This document shows positions 1 to 8,139 of a DNA stretch of 8,332 bases, one piece after another (position 1 is the first letter of the stretch; every line of letters starts with the position of its first letter). The stretch comes from Acidicaldus organivorans (GTDB lineage: Bacteria > Pseudomonadota > Alphaproteobacteria > Acetobacterales > Acetobacteraceae), in NCBI GenBank assembly GCA_000759655.1, contig KN173893.1, positions 7,607 to 15,938 on the forward strand. The letters are read 5' to 3'. Under the pieces are notes generated by a model. It was not told the DNA's origin. It did not search any database and worked only from the letters and a program-made list of their open reading frames with translations. A program made the position numbers and the translations under genes.

Positions 1-152
1 ACGCCGCATCGGCCTGAGCACTTCTTTCCGCCACGCCGCCGCGTCCCACCCGTTCGGGCCGGGCCGTTGCGGTTTGATATGCAGAGGCTGCCCTCACCAG
101 AGTTTCCGGCTGAAAAATCACCGTTCGTATAGTCAAGGAGAAGAGCCTTCCC
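1..152. other. Leader region upstream of the beta-oxidation operon, no gene supported
   Basis: No convincing gene lies here. The frame used by the thiolase is closed by a TGA at 111-113, with no start codon between it and the ATG at 153. Frame 1 is open from the left edge to a TAG at 130-132, but the peptide is proline/arginine-rich, its third positions lose their G/C preference in the second half, and I recognise nothing in it. A TATAGT at 128-133 resembles a -10 box, but no good -35 sits at the right distance and transcription from it would start inside the ribosome binding site, so I do not call a promoter. I see no clear operator for a fatty-acid regulator. The real promoter may lie here in a less canonical form or further left. 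Confidence 0.5.
135..140 (+). promoter_or_regulatory. Probable ribosome binding site for the thiolase gene
   Basis: AAGGAG lies 12 bases before the ATG at 153, a slightly long gap. It is the only Shine-Dalgarno-like stretch near this start, and no alternative in-frame start lies between the upstream TGA (111-113) and the ATG. Confidence 0.55.
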
Positions 153-1303
<1,151 letters not shown>

Positions 1304-1304
<1 letters not shown>

Positions 1305-3628
1305 TGAGTGCGTTGAAGTCCTTTGCCGTGATCGGCGCCGGGGTGATGGGCTCCGGCATCGCCGCACAGATCGCCAATGCCGGCCACGAGGTGTGGCTGC
1401 TCGACATCGTCCCCGAAGGGGCGACGAACCGCAACGCCATCGCCGAGGCCGCGATCGAGCGGATGAGCCGGGCCGAGCCCGCGCCTTTGATGAGCAGCGC
1501 CGCGGCGCGCCGCATCCGCCCCGGCAACATCGAGGACGATCTCCCCAAACTCGCCGCCTGTGACTGGATCATCGAGGCGGTGGTGGAGAAGCTCGAGGTC
1601 AAGCGCGCCCTCTACCGGCGCCTCGAAGCTGTGCGCAAGCCGGGTTCGGTGATCTCCTCCAACACCTCGACCATTCCGCTCGCCAAACTGATCGAGGAGG
1701 CGAGCCCCGCCTTCGCCCGCGACTTCCTCATCACCCACTTCTTCAACCCGCCGCGCTATATGCGGCTCCTCGAACTCGTCACCGGCCCGGCCAGCGATCC
1801 CGCCCAGGCCGAACGCATCGCCCGTTTCTGTGACGAAGGGCTCGGCAAGACCATCGTCCCCTGCAAGGACACGCCCGGCTTCATCGCCAACCGGCTCGGC
1901 GTCTTCTGGCTGCAGGTCGCGGTGGTCGAAGCACTCGAGCTCGGGCTCAGCGTCGAGGAGGCGGACGCGGTGATGGGCCGCCCGCTCGGCATTCCGCGCA
2001 CCGGCGTGTTCGGGCTGCTCGACCTCATCGGCCTCGATCTGATGCCGAACGTGAATGCCTCGCTCGCCGCCCTCTTGCCCAAGGAGGACCCATTCCACGC
2101 CTTCAACCGCGACTTCCCGCTGATCCGCAAGCTGATCGCCGAAGGCTATACGGGGCGCAAGGGCAAGGGCGGCTTCTACCGCCTCCGCCGCGAAGGCGAG
2201 AAGCGCATCCGCGAGGCGCTCGATCTCGCCTCCGGTACCTACCGCGCCGAGCGCGAGGCGAGCCTTCCCGAGGCGGCGGCGCGCGATCCTCGCGCCTTGC
2301 TCGCCCTCGAGGACCGGCTCGGCGCCTATGCGCGGCGGGTGCTCGCGCAGACGTTCTGCTACGCCGCGCGTCTCGTTCCCGAAGCCGCCGATGACATCAC
2401 CGCGATCGATGCGGCGATGCGGCTCGGCTATAACTGGAAATGGGGCCCCTTCGAGCTCATCGACCGCATCGGGGTGAAGGAGGTGGTGCGCCTCTGCGCT
2501 GCCGAGGGTCTCACCCCGCCCCCCCTGCTCGCGCTCGCCGAGGAGAAAGGCGGCTTCTACCGGCGTGAAGGGGCGCATCTCGCCTATCTCGACCGCAGCG
2601 GCGATTTCCGCCCGCTCGCTCGCCCGCCCGGCGTGCTGCTGCTCGGCGACGTCAAGGCCGCCGCCAAGCCGCTGCGCAAGACCTCGGCGGCGGCGCTGTG
2701 GGATCTCGGCGACGGGGTGGCAGGGATCGAGCTTACCTCGAAGATGGGCACGCTCGAGCCCGACACGCTCGCCCTCATCGAACAGGCCCTGCCTTTGGTG
2801 CGCGAGCAGTTCAAGGCGCTCGTCTTCCACAATGAAGGAGAGCCCTTCTCGCTCGGCGCCAATCTCGGCCTCGCCCTGTTCGCCGCCAACATTGCGGCTT
2901 GGGGCGAGATCGAGACCACGCTCGCGCGCGGGCAGAAGGCGATGCTCGCCCTCAAATACGCGCCCTTCCCGGTGGTGGCCGCCCCGGCGGGGATGGCGCT
3001 CGGCGGGGGCTGCGAGATCCTGCTCCATGCGGATGCGATCGTGGCCCACGCCGAGACCTATACCGGCCTGGTCGAATGCGGCGTGGGTCTCGTCCCTGGC
3101 TGGGGCGGCACCAAGGAGATGCTCGCGCGTCTTGCCAGTGATCCGAACCGCCCCAAGGGGCCGATGCCGGCGGTCGCCGCCGCCTTCGAGATGATCAGCA
3201 CCGCGAAAGTCTCGAAATCGGCCGAAGAGGCGCGCGAGATGGGCATCCTCCGTCCGCGCGACGTGGTGGTGATGAACCGCGACCGGGTGCTGGCGCGGGC
3301 CAAGGAGGTGGCGCTCGAAATGGCGCGCGACTACCACCCGCCCGAGGCGCCGCTCTTCTACCTCCCTGGCCCCTCCGGCAAGCTCGCCCTGATGATGGCG
3401 GCCGAAAACTTCCGCCGTCAGGGGCTCGCCACGGCGCATGACCTGGTGGTGGCCGAGGCGCTCGCCGAGATCCTGAGCGGCGGGCCGGAGGCCGATCCCA
3501 CCGAACCGCTCACCGAGGAGGCGCTGCTCCTGCTCGAGCGCCAGGCCTTCCTCCGCCTCCTCAAGACCGAAGCCACGCTTGCCCGCATCGAGCACACGCT
3601 CGCCACCGGCAAGCCGCTGCGCAACTGA
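1304..3628 (+). CDS. fadN: Bifunctional 3-hydroxyacyl-CoA dehydrogenase / enoyl-CoA hydratase, dehydrogenase half first
   Basis: This 774-residue fusion performs the two middle steps of beta-oxidation: hydration of trans-2-enoyl-CoA and NAD-dependent oxidation of 3-hydroxyacyl-CoA. The N-terminal Rossmann fold shows GAGVMGSGIA at 11-20 and acidic D34 at the end of strand 2. The catalytic His145 (THFFNPP) and Glu157 follow, with PGFIANR at 191-197. A dehydrogenase C-terminal domain covers roughly 190-295, with a second related module near 337-392. The crotonase half begins near 465. It carries an oxyanion-hole segment (FSLGANL, 515-521) and both hydratase glutamates, Glu571 in GGGCE and Glu591 in VECG, with the 20-residue spacing of classical hydratases. 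This domain order is the reverse of E. coli FadB/FadJ and matches Bacillus FadN, hence the symbol. The ATG at 1304 overlaps the thiolase stop and has GGAG at 1292-1295. The reading frame is open further upstream (ATG at 1256), but that part lies inside the thiolase gene, and the dehydrogenase fold begins right after 1304. Confidence 0.93.
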
Positions 3629-3643
3629 CCGGAGCGTTCCCGC

Positions 3644-5434
3644 ATGCAAGTCTATCAGGCTCCCCTTCGCGACATGCGGTTCGTGCTGCACGAACTCCAT
3701 GGCGATACCGCCCTCCTCACCCAGACCGGCGAGGCGCTCGACCGTGACCTCGTCGATTCCATCCTCGAGGAGGCGGCGAAATTCACTCACGATGTGCTGC
3801 TTCCCCTGAACGCCAAAGGCGACGCCGAGGGGTGTCATTTCGAAAATGGCGTGGTGCGCACCCCGGAGGGCTTCCGCGAGGCCTACCGCCAGTTCCGCGA
3901 GGGCGGCTGGACGGCATTTTCCTGCGATCCGGCCTATGGCGGGCAGGGGCTTCCCGAGATCGTCAACAAACTGGTCGAGGAGATGATCTGCTCGGCCAAT
4001 CTCGCCTTCAGCCTCTATCCCGGCCTCTCCCGCGGCGCGTATCAGCTGCTCCACGAGCATGGCACCGAGGAGCTCAAGTCGCTCTACCTGCCGCATCTGG
4101 TCGATGGCACCTGGAGCGGGACGATGTGCCTCACTGAGGCCCATTGCGGCACCGATCTCGGCCTGATCCGCACCCGCGCCGTCCCCGACGGCGAGGGCGC
4201 CTACCGGCTCACCGGCAGCAAGATCTTCATCTCGGCCGGGGAGCACGATCTCACCGAGAACATCATCCATTTCGTGCTGGCCAAGCTCCCCGACGCGCCG
4301 CCCGGCACCAAGGGGATCAGCCTCTTCCTCGTCCCCAAATTCCTGCCCACGCCCGATGGGCGGCCCGGCGCGCGCAACGGCGTGCTCTGCACCGCGATCG
4401 AGCACAAGATGGGGATCAACGGCTCGGCCACCTGCCAGCTCACCTTCGAGGACGCCAAGGGCTGGCTGATCGGCGCGCCCCATCGTGGCCTGCCCGCCAT
4501 GTTCACCATGATGAACTCGGAGCGGCTCTCGGTCGGTATCCAGGGGCTCGCCATCGCCGAGGCGGCCTATCAGAGCGCAGTCGCCTACGCCAAGGAGCGG
4601 CTGCAGGGCCGCGCCCTCTCCGGGGCCAAGCATCCCGACAAGCCCGCCGATCCCATCCTCGTCCATCCCGATGTGCGGCGCATGCTGCTCACCATGCGCG
4701 CCTATACCGAGGGGTGCCGGGCGCTCTCGCTGTGGGTGGCCGCAGCGATCGACCAGTCCGAACGCGGCGAGGGCGCGGCCAGGGAGCAGGCGGCTGATTT
4801 CACCGCGCTGATGACCCCGATCGTCAAGGCGCTCTTCACCGATCTCGGCTTCGAAGCGGCCAATCTCGCCGTGCAGGTCTATGGCGGGCACGGCTACATC
4901 AAGGATCACGGGGTCGAGCAATATGTGCGCGACGCCCGCATCGCCCAGATCTACGAGGGGACGAACGGGATCCAGGCGCTCGATCTGGTCGGGCGGAAGC
5001 TCCCCGCCCATCAGGGCCGCTATCTCCGCCGCTTCTTCCATCCGGTGACCGCCTACATCGCCGAGCGCAAGACCCATCGCGAGCTCGGCAAGATGGCGGG
5101 CGCTCTCGAAAAAGCGGTGGGCGCGCTCCAGCTCGCCTCGGCCTTCATCGCCGAGAAAGGGCTGCGCGATGCGGAAGAAGCGGGGGCGGCGGCCTCCGAC
5201 TATCTCCGCCTCTTCGGCCTCACCGCGCTCGGCTATATGTGGATGCGTATGGCCGAGGCGGCGCTCGGCGCGCTCGCCCGCAAGCCAGGGCCGGAGGAAG
5301 CGCTCTTCTATCAGGCGAAGCTCACCACCGCCCGTTTCTTCATGGAGCGGATCCTGCCGCAGACCGCCGGGCTCTACCTCACCATCAAGAGCGGCAAGGA
5401 GTCGATGATGGCGCTGCCCGAAGCGGCGTTCTGA
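3644..5434 (+). CDS. fadE: Acyl-CoA dehydrogenase, FadE/DmdC type (about 600 residues)
   Basis: This 596-residue FAD flavoenzyme is predicted to introduce the trans-2 double bond into acyl-CoA, passing electrons to electron-transfer flavoprotein. The N-terminal helical domain covers about 35-155. The beta domain contains the flavin-binding CLTEAHCGTDLG (162-173) and GSKIFISAGEHD (191-202). The C-terminal helical domain has QVYGGHGYIKDHG (411-423) and the catalytic base Glu438 in IYEGTNGIQALDL. An extra C-terminal helical region of about 140 residues (from about 455) marks the longer subgroup that includes Bacillus FadE and the methylmercaptopropionyl-CoA dehydrogenase DmdC. GGAG at 3631-3634 sits 9 bases before the ATG. 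The gene follows fadN by 15 bases, so the operon supplies the enzyme that makes the substrate of the fusion protein. A DmdC-like substrate cannot be excluded, but the fad neighbours favour fatty acyl-CoA. Confidence 0.9.
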   Translation: MQVYQAPLRDMRFVLHELHGDTALLTQTGEALDRDLVDSILEEAAKFTHDVLLPLNAKGDAEGCHFENGVVRTPEGFREAYRQFREGGWTAFSCDPAYGGQGLPEIVNKLVEEMICSANLAFSLYPGLSRGAYQLLHEHGTEELKSLYLPHLVDGTWSGTMCLTEAHCGTDLGLIRTRAVPDGEGAYRLTGSKIFISAGEHDLTENIIHFVLAKLPDAPPGTKGISLFLVPKFLPTPDGRPGARNGVLCTAIEHKMGINGSATCQLTFEDAKGWLIGAPHRGLPAMFTMMNSERLSVGIQGLAIAEAAYQSAVAYAKERLQGRALSGAKHPDKPADPILVHPDVRRMLLTMRAYTEGCRALSLWVAAAIDQSERGEGAAREQAADFTALMTPIVKALFTDLGFEAANLAVQVYGGHGYIKDHGVEQYVRDARIAQIYEGTNGIQALDLVGRKLPAHQGRYLRRFFHPVTAYIAERKTHRELGKMAGALEKAVGALQLASAFIAEKGLRDAEEAGAAASDYLRLFGLTALGYMWMRMAEAALGALARKPGPEEALFYQAKLTTARFFMERILPQTAGLYLTIKSGKESMMALPEAAF

Positions 5435-5436
5435 AC

Positions 5437-5444
5437 GGGGAGGA
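5437..5444 (+). promoter_or_regulatory. Strong ribosome binding site deciding the GTG start of the ATP-grasp gene
   Basis: GGGGAGGA lies between the fadE stop codon and the GTG at 5448. The gap from GGAGG to the start codon is only 4 bases, shorter than usual. The conserved EYITGGG motif right after the GTG still makes this start much more likely than the next methionine (residue 31), which would delete that motif. Confidence 0.6.
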
Positions 5445-5447
5445 CCC

Positions 5448-6428
5448 GTGAGGCGGGTCTTCGTCCTCGAATACATCACCGGCGGGGGGCTTGCCGGAGA
5501 GGCGCTCCCCGCCGGCCTCGCCGCCGAAGGGGCGCTGATGCGCGATGCGCTGCTCCGTGATCTCCGCGCCCTTCCCGACATCGAGGTGGTGCTCGCCCTC
5601 GACGCCCGCCTCGCCCCGCCCCTCGATACCGGATCACGTCTCCGCCTGCTTCTGATCGAGGCTGGGGACGACCCCTGGTCACGCTGGGCCGAAGCCCTGG
5701 GCGAGGTTGATACGTTCTGGCCGATCGCCCCGGAGACGGGCGGCGTGCTGGAACGGCTTGCCCGGCTCGGCCTCGCGCAAGGGGTGAGGCTCTGCCTTTC
5801 CGCCCCGGACGCGGTCGCGCTCGCAGCGAGCAAACGGGCCACGCTCGCCCGCCTCGCCGCGGCGGGCGTACCCCACGTCCCCTGCTGGCCGAACCGCCCG
5901 CCGGTCCCGCCCTCCCCTTCCGGCTACGTGGTCAAGCCGGATGATGGCGTGGGCGCGGAGGGGGTGCGGTTCATCGCGCGCGCCGAGGATCTCCCCGCGG
6001 ACGAGACGCTTCTCCTCCAACCCTATATGCCCGGGGCGCCCTTCAGCCTCTCGCTGCTGGTTGCGGGCGGCGAGGCGCATCTCCTCTCCTGCAACGCGCA
6101 GGAGACGGTGCGGGAGGGAGGCGCTTTCCATTACCGCTCCTGGGTGGTGGGGGGGGCCGAGGACCAGCGCGCCGCCGTCCTCCCCCTTACCCGCGCTCTG
6201 CCCTCCCTGTTCCCCGGCCTCTTCGGCTATGTCGGGGTCGATCTAATCGCGACCCCCTCGGGCCCCGTGGTGCTTGAGATCAACCCGCGCTTCACCACCC
6301 CCTATGCCGCGCTCTCCAAGGCGCTCGGGGTCAATGTGGCAGGGCTCGTCCTCGAAGCGCTGCGGGGCAGGTCAATGCCTGTGCTTCCCATCCCGCGCCC
6401 GACCCCTCTTCGCCTTCCTCAGGAATAG
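5448..6428 (+). CDS. ATP-grasp family protein, MfnD/COG1821-like ligase
   Basis: This 326-residue protein probably forms an amide bond at the expense of ATP, via an acyl-phosphate. The N-terminus carries VFVLEYITGGG (4-14), typical of the COG1821 group that includes archaeal MfnD, the tyramine-glutamate ligase of methanofuran biosynthesis. The ATP-grasp fold shows a lysine-containing ASKRATL (127-133), VVKPDDGVGAEGVRF (161-175) with ATP-binding Lys163 and a glycine loop, QPYMPG (191-196), the metal-binding region around Asp265 and LEINPRFTTPY (276-286) with Glu277 and Asn279. The GTG at 5448 is preferred because the family's N-terminal motif starts immediately after it and GGGGAGGA (5437-5444) lies just upstream, although the gap is short. 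The gene follows fadE by 13 bases, so it probably shares its transcript. The family call is fairly good. The substrate is unknown: homologues occur with tetrahydromethanopterin/methanofuran genes in methylotrophic bacteria, but no such genes are visible here. Confidence 0.75.
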   Translation: MRRVFVLEYITGGGLAGEALPAGLAAEGALMRDALLRDLRALPDIEVVLALDARLAPPLDTGSRLRLLLIEAGDDPWSRWAEALGEVDTFWPIAPETGGVLERLARLGLAQGVRLCLSAPDAVALAASKRATLARLAAAGVPHVPCWPNRPPVPPSPSGYVVKPDDGVGAEGVRFIARAEDLPADETLLLQPYMPGAPFSLSLLVAGGEAHLLSCNAQETVREGGAFHYRSWVVGGAEDQRAAVLPLTRALPSLFPGLFGYVGVDLIATPSGPVVLEINPRFTTPYAALSKALGVNVAGLVLEALRGRSMPVLPIPRPTPLRLPQE

Positions 6429-6443
6429 GAGGAGGTCGCAGCG

Positions 6444-7154
6444 TCACTCGCTCGGTGCGGTTTCGGCGAAGGCGGGCAGGGCGGAGACTTCGGCATACCA
6501 GGCGGCGAGTTTCGGACACGACGCACGCCAGGGTTCATCGGCGAAGCGGAAATCGAGATAGCCGAGCGCGCAGGCCACCGCCACGCCGCCGATATCGAGC
6601 ACCTTGCCGGGCAGGTCGCGTTCGAGGAAAGCAAGCCCCCGCTCGATATCGGCGGCGAGGCGGTGGCCTGCGCACTCGGCTATCTCGATTTCCGCTTCGC
6701 CGATATCGAGCACCTTGCCGGGCAGGTCGCGTTCGAGGAAAGCAAGCCCCCGCTCGATCGCCTGGCGCTGGCGTTCCATCACCGCATCGCGCGCCGCCTC
6801 GCGCGGGCGCCCTTTCTCCATCCGCCGCAGCACCGCGGCATCGAGAATGCCATCGGCCAGCGCCTGCATCCGGAGCGCATGCCAGCGATGGGCCGAATTG
6901 GGCGGCGGAAAGAGCGGGGGGGCCTCGCCGAGACTGTCGAGATACTCGCAGATCACCGGACTGTCGAACAGCGCAAACCCGTCATCAGTGACGAGGCAGG
7001 GCACTTTGGAGAGCGGATTGGCGGCGAGAAGTTCGGGCGGCGACTGGTGAGGATTGGTGGTGACTTTTTCGATCCGTCCGGCAAGGCCGCGATGGATCGC
7101 CGCGGCCATCACCTTGCGCACATAGGGGCTGGTCGGAGAGTAGAAAAGTTTCAC
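6444..7154 (-). CDS. gst: Glutathione S-transferase family protein with an in-frame 37-residue internal insertion
   Basis: This 236-residue cytosolic GST-like protein would conjugate or use glutathione. The thioredoxin-like N-terminal domain is intact: YSPTSPYVRKV (5-15) with the Ser/Cys-type active-site region, NPLSKVPCL (46-54) with the cis-proline Pro52, and DSPVICEYL (64-72) with the glutathione-binding Asp-Ser pair. The helical C-terminal domain ends in the conserved VACALGYLDFR region (193-203). The family is usually about 200 residues long. The excess is explained by residues 153-189: residues 133-152 are repeated identically at 170-189, separated by a 17-residue segment (153-169) translated from an inverted copy of the DNA for the ALGYLDFR region. 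Removing 37 residues leaves 199. The insert includes an ATA codon at 6683-6681, out of character here. Whether the protein still folds is uncertain, since the insert falls in the helical domain near the conserved folding motif. The start is GTG with GGAGG at 7167-7163, 8 bases upstream. It converges on the ATP-grasp gene with 15 bases between stops. Confidence 0.85.
   Translation of the reverse strand: MKLFYSPTSPYVRKVMAAAIHRGLAGRIEKVTTNPHQSPPELLAANPLSKVPCLVTDDGFALFDSPVICEYLDSLGEAPPLFPPPNSAHRWHALRMQALADGILDAAVLRRMEKGRPREAARDAVMERQRQAIERGLAFLERDLPGKVLDIGEAEIEIAECAGHRLAADIERGLAFLERDLPGKVLDIGGVAVACALGYLDFRFADEPWRASCPKLAAWYAEVSALPAFAETAPSE
6537..6704. repeat. Quasi-palindrome, 64-base arms around a 40-base spacer, inside the GST gene
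   Basis: The left arm (6537-6600) is the reverse complement of the right arm (6641-6704) at 62 of 64 positions; positions pair when they sum to 13241. Mismatches are at 6567/6674 and 6583/6658. The spacer is 6601-6640. The outer ends are ATCGGCG/CGCCGAT and the inner ends ATCGAGC/GCTCGAT. A single strand could fold into a long stem. In the GST frame the left arm is the normal family sequence and the right arm is the inverted, foreign-looking part of the protein. Confidence 0.95.
6587..6758. repeat. Direct repeat, two exact 61-base copies offset by 111 bases, inside the GST gene
   Basis: Copy one is 6587-6647 and copy two is 6698-6758, identical base for base; they diverge immediately outside these limits. 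The offset of 111 bases is 37 codons, so the repeat keeps frame and gives a protein segment of 20 identical residues twice. The repeat overlaps the arms of the quasi-palindrome, and the palindrome CGATATCG recurs at the segment joints (6590-6597, 6644-6651, 6701-6708). Confidence 0.95.
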
Positions 7155-7162
7155 GGGGACGG

Positions 7163-7167
7163 CCTCC
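7163..7167 (-). promoter_or_regulatory. Ribosome binding site deciding the GTG start of the GST gene
   Basis: On the - strand GGAGG lies 8 bases before the GTG at 7154. The GTG is followed directly by the canonical GST N-terminus (MKLFYSPTSPYVRKV), so the site and the homology agree on this start. Confidence 0.7.
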
Positions 7168-7192
7168 GCTTTCTCGATGTTGCTTCGATCAG

Positions 7193-7214
7193 GCCCGTCC
7201 CTTGCCGGACGGGC
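7193..7214 (-). terminator. Stem-loop just after gloB, possible terminator or processing signal
   Basis: GCCCGTCC (7193-7200) and GGACGGGC (7207-7214) form a perfect 8-base GC-rich stem with a 6-base loop, starting 3 bases after the gloB stop codon on the - strand. No run of T follows in the gloB direction, so it is not a classical intrinsic terminator. It could weaken read-through into the GST gene or protect the gloB mRNA 3' end. Confidence 0.4.
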
Positions 7215-7217
7215 GTT

Positions 7218-7940
7218 TCAGAAACGGTCCTTGCGGGCACGGAGCTCGGCGAAATGGGCGGCATCGCGCGCACGCAGGAAGGGATTGCAGGCTTTTTCCT
7301 CACCAAGCCGCGAGGGCACGGTAGGGCGCCCCGCCGCCCGCACCGCCCTCACCTCCTCGGCCCGGCGCTGGAGGGCGGGATTGTCGGGATCGACGCTCAA
7401 GGCGAAGCGGAGATTGGACTCGGTATATTCATGGCCGCAGCAGACCAGCGTCTCGTCGGGAAGGGCGGCGAGTTTCCGCAGCGAGGCGAACATCTCTTCC
7501 GCCGTGCCCTCGAAGAGGCGTCCGCAGCCCAGCGAAAAGAGCGTATCGCCGCAGGCGAGCACCCCGCCCGCAGGGAAGTAGTACGCGGCATGCCCTCGCG
7601 TGTGCCCGGGCACGAACAACACCTCGGCATGGCTAGCGCCGAACGGCACCCGGTCCCCCTCGTTCACCGCGAGGTCGAGACGGGGCAGACGGGCGATGTC
7701 GATCGCCGCTCCCACCACCTGCGCCCCGTAGCGTCCCTTCAGCACCTCGGTCGCGGCAACGTGATCGGCGTGATGGTGGGTGAGGAAGATGGTATCGAGC
7801 CTTCCGCCGCGCGCCTCGATCGCCGCGATCAGCGGCCCTTCCTCGGCCGGATCGACGAGCCCCACCGCCCCGCTCGCCGCATCGACGAGGAGCCAGGCGT
7901 AATTGTCCTTGAGGATCGGTAGGGGTGTTGCCGAGACCAT
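7218..7940 (-). CDS. gloB: Hydroxyacylglutathione hydrolase (glyoxalase II)
   Basis: This 240-residue metallo-beta-lactamase-fold enzyme hydrolyses S-lactoylglutathione to lactate and glutathione, the second step of methylglyoxal detoxification. Visible features are PILKDNYAWLL near the N-terminus (typical GloB opening), the metal-binding THHHADH with His55, His57, Asp59 and His60, His113 in PGHTRGH, Asp132 in CGDTLF and His170 in GHEYTESN. The C-terminal EKACNPFLR is the glutathione-binding signature of true glyoxalase II rather than a general hydrolase of this fold. Length fits the family (about 240-260). The frame is open upstream to 8165, but the extra 75 residues look like translated spacer, so I start at the ATG at 7940. 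The ATGs at 7955 and 7967 are possible; the latter has no ribosome binding site and overlaps the candidate promoter. Its genuine partner GloA is not in the window. Confidence 0.92.
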   Translation of the reverse strand: MVSATPLPILKDNYAWLLVDAASGAVGLVDPAEEGPLIAAIEARGGRLDTIFLTHHHADHVAATEVLKGRYGAQVVGAAIDIARLPRLDLAVNEGDRVPFGASHAEVLFVPGHTRGHAAYYFPAGGVLACGDTLFSLGCGRLFEGTAEEMFASLRKLAALPDETLVCCGHEYTESNLRFALSVDPDNPALQRRAEEVRAVRAAGRPTVPSRLGEEKACNPFLRARDAAHFAELRARKDRF

Positions 7941-7962
7941 CTTTGCCGGACCCATCCCTTGC

Positions 7963-7990
7963 AGCATAGCACGGGATGGAGGGCGGACAA
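7963..7990 (-). promoter_or_regulatory. Candidate sigma70-type promoter for gloB
   Basis: On the - strand TTGTCC (7990-7985) and TATGCT (7968-7963) are separated by 16 bases. Each matches the consensus hexamer at 4 of 6 positions. Transcription would begin roughly 16 bases before the ATG at 7940, which agrees with that start. The match is modest and the site is only suggestive. Confidence 0.35.
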
Positions 7991-8014
7991 GACCGGCTCT
8001 CCGCGCTCCGCCTT

Positions 8015-8082
8015 GGCAAGCGGCCTCCCACACCTCACATGAGGGACGGGTCAGGGAAGGGCGAGAGATTGGGAGGCTTGCC
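8015..8082. repeat. Nested inverted repeats in the gloB/methyltransferase divergent spacer
   Basis: GGCAAG plus CCTCCCA (8015-8020 and 8024-8030) is mirrored by TGGGAGGCTTGCC (8070-8082), giving 13 possible pairs with a bulge at 8021-8023. Inside lies CCTCACATGAGG (8033-8044), a near-perfect short palindrome. The rest of the 199-base spacer (7941-8139) holds no other gene that I can support. The structure could be an operator or an mRNA leader fold, but no known regulator site is recognised. Confidence 0.45.
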
Positions 8083-8139
8083 ATGCGGGCGGCTCGCCTG
8101 AGAATGAAAGCTTTAGGGCGCGAAGAGGGAGACCCGGCA

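Noticed and set aside
1..132. End of an upstream gene in frame 1, or a divergent gene starting near position 9 on the - strand
   Set aside because: The frame 1 peptide is unrecognisable and loses coding-like third-position bias. The - strand start would leave only three codons in the window, so neither can be supported.
128..133. TATAGT as a -10 promoter box for the operon
   Set aside because: The hexamer is good, but there is no convincing -35 at the right distance, and the transcript would start within or next to the ribosome binding site.
6429..6460. Terminator between the convergent ATP-grasp and GST genes
   Set aside because: Only 15 bases separate the stops. The best hairpin (6437-6459) has a 4-base stem, a G-G mismatch and two more pairs, followed by only three T residues, which is too weak to call.
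6663..7922. A 419-codon + strand open frame opposite the GST and gloB genes
   Set aside because: It is the mirror of two genes with recognised active sites. Its opening resembles GST sequence (ACALGYLDFR) only because of the inverted copy of that segment, not because it is a real gene.
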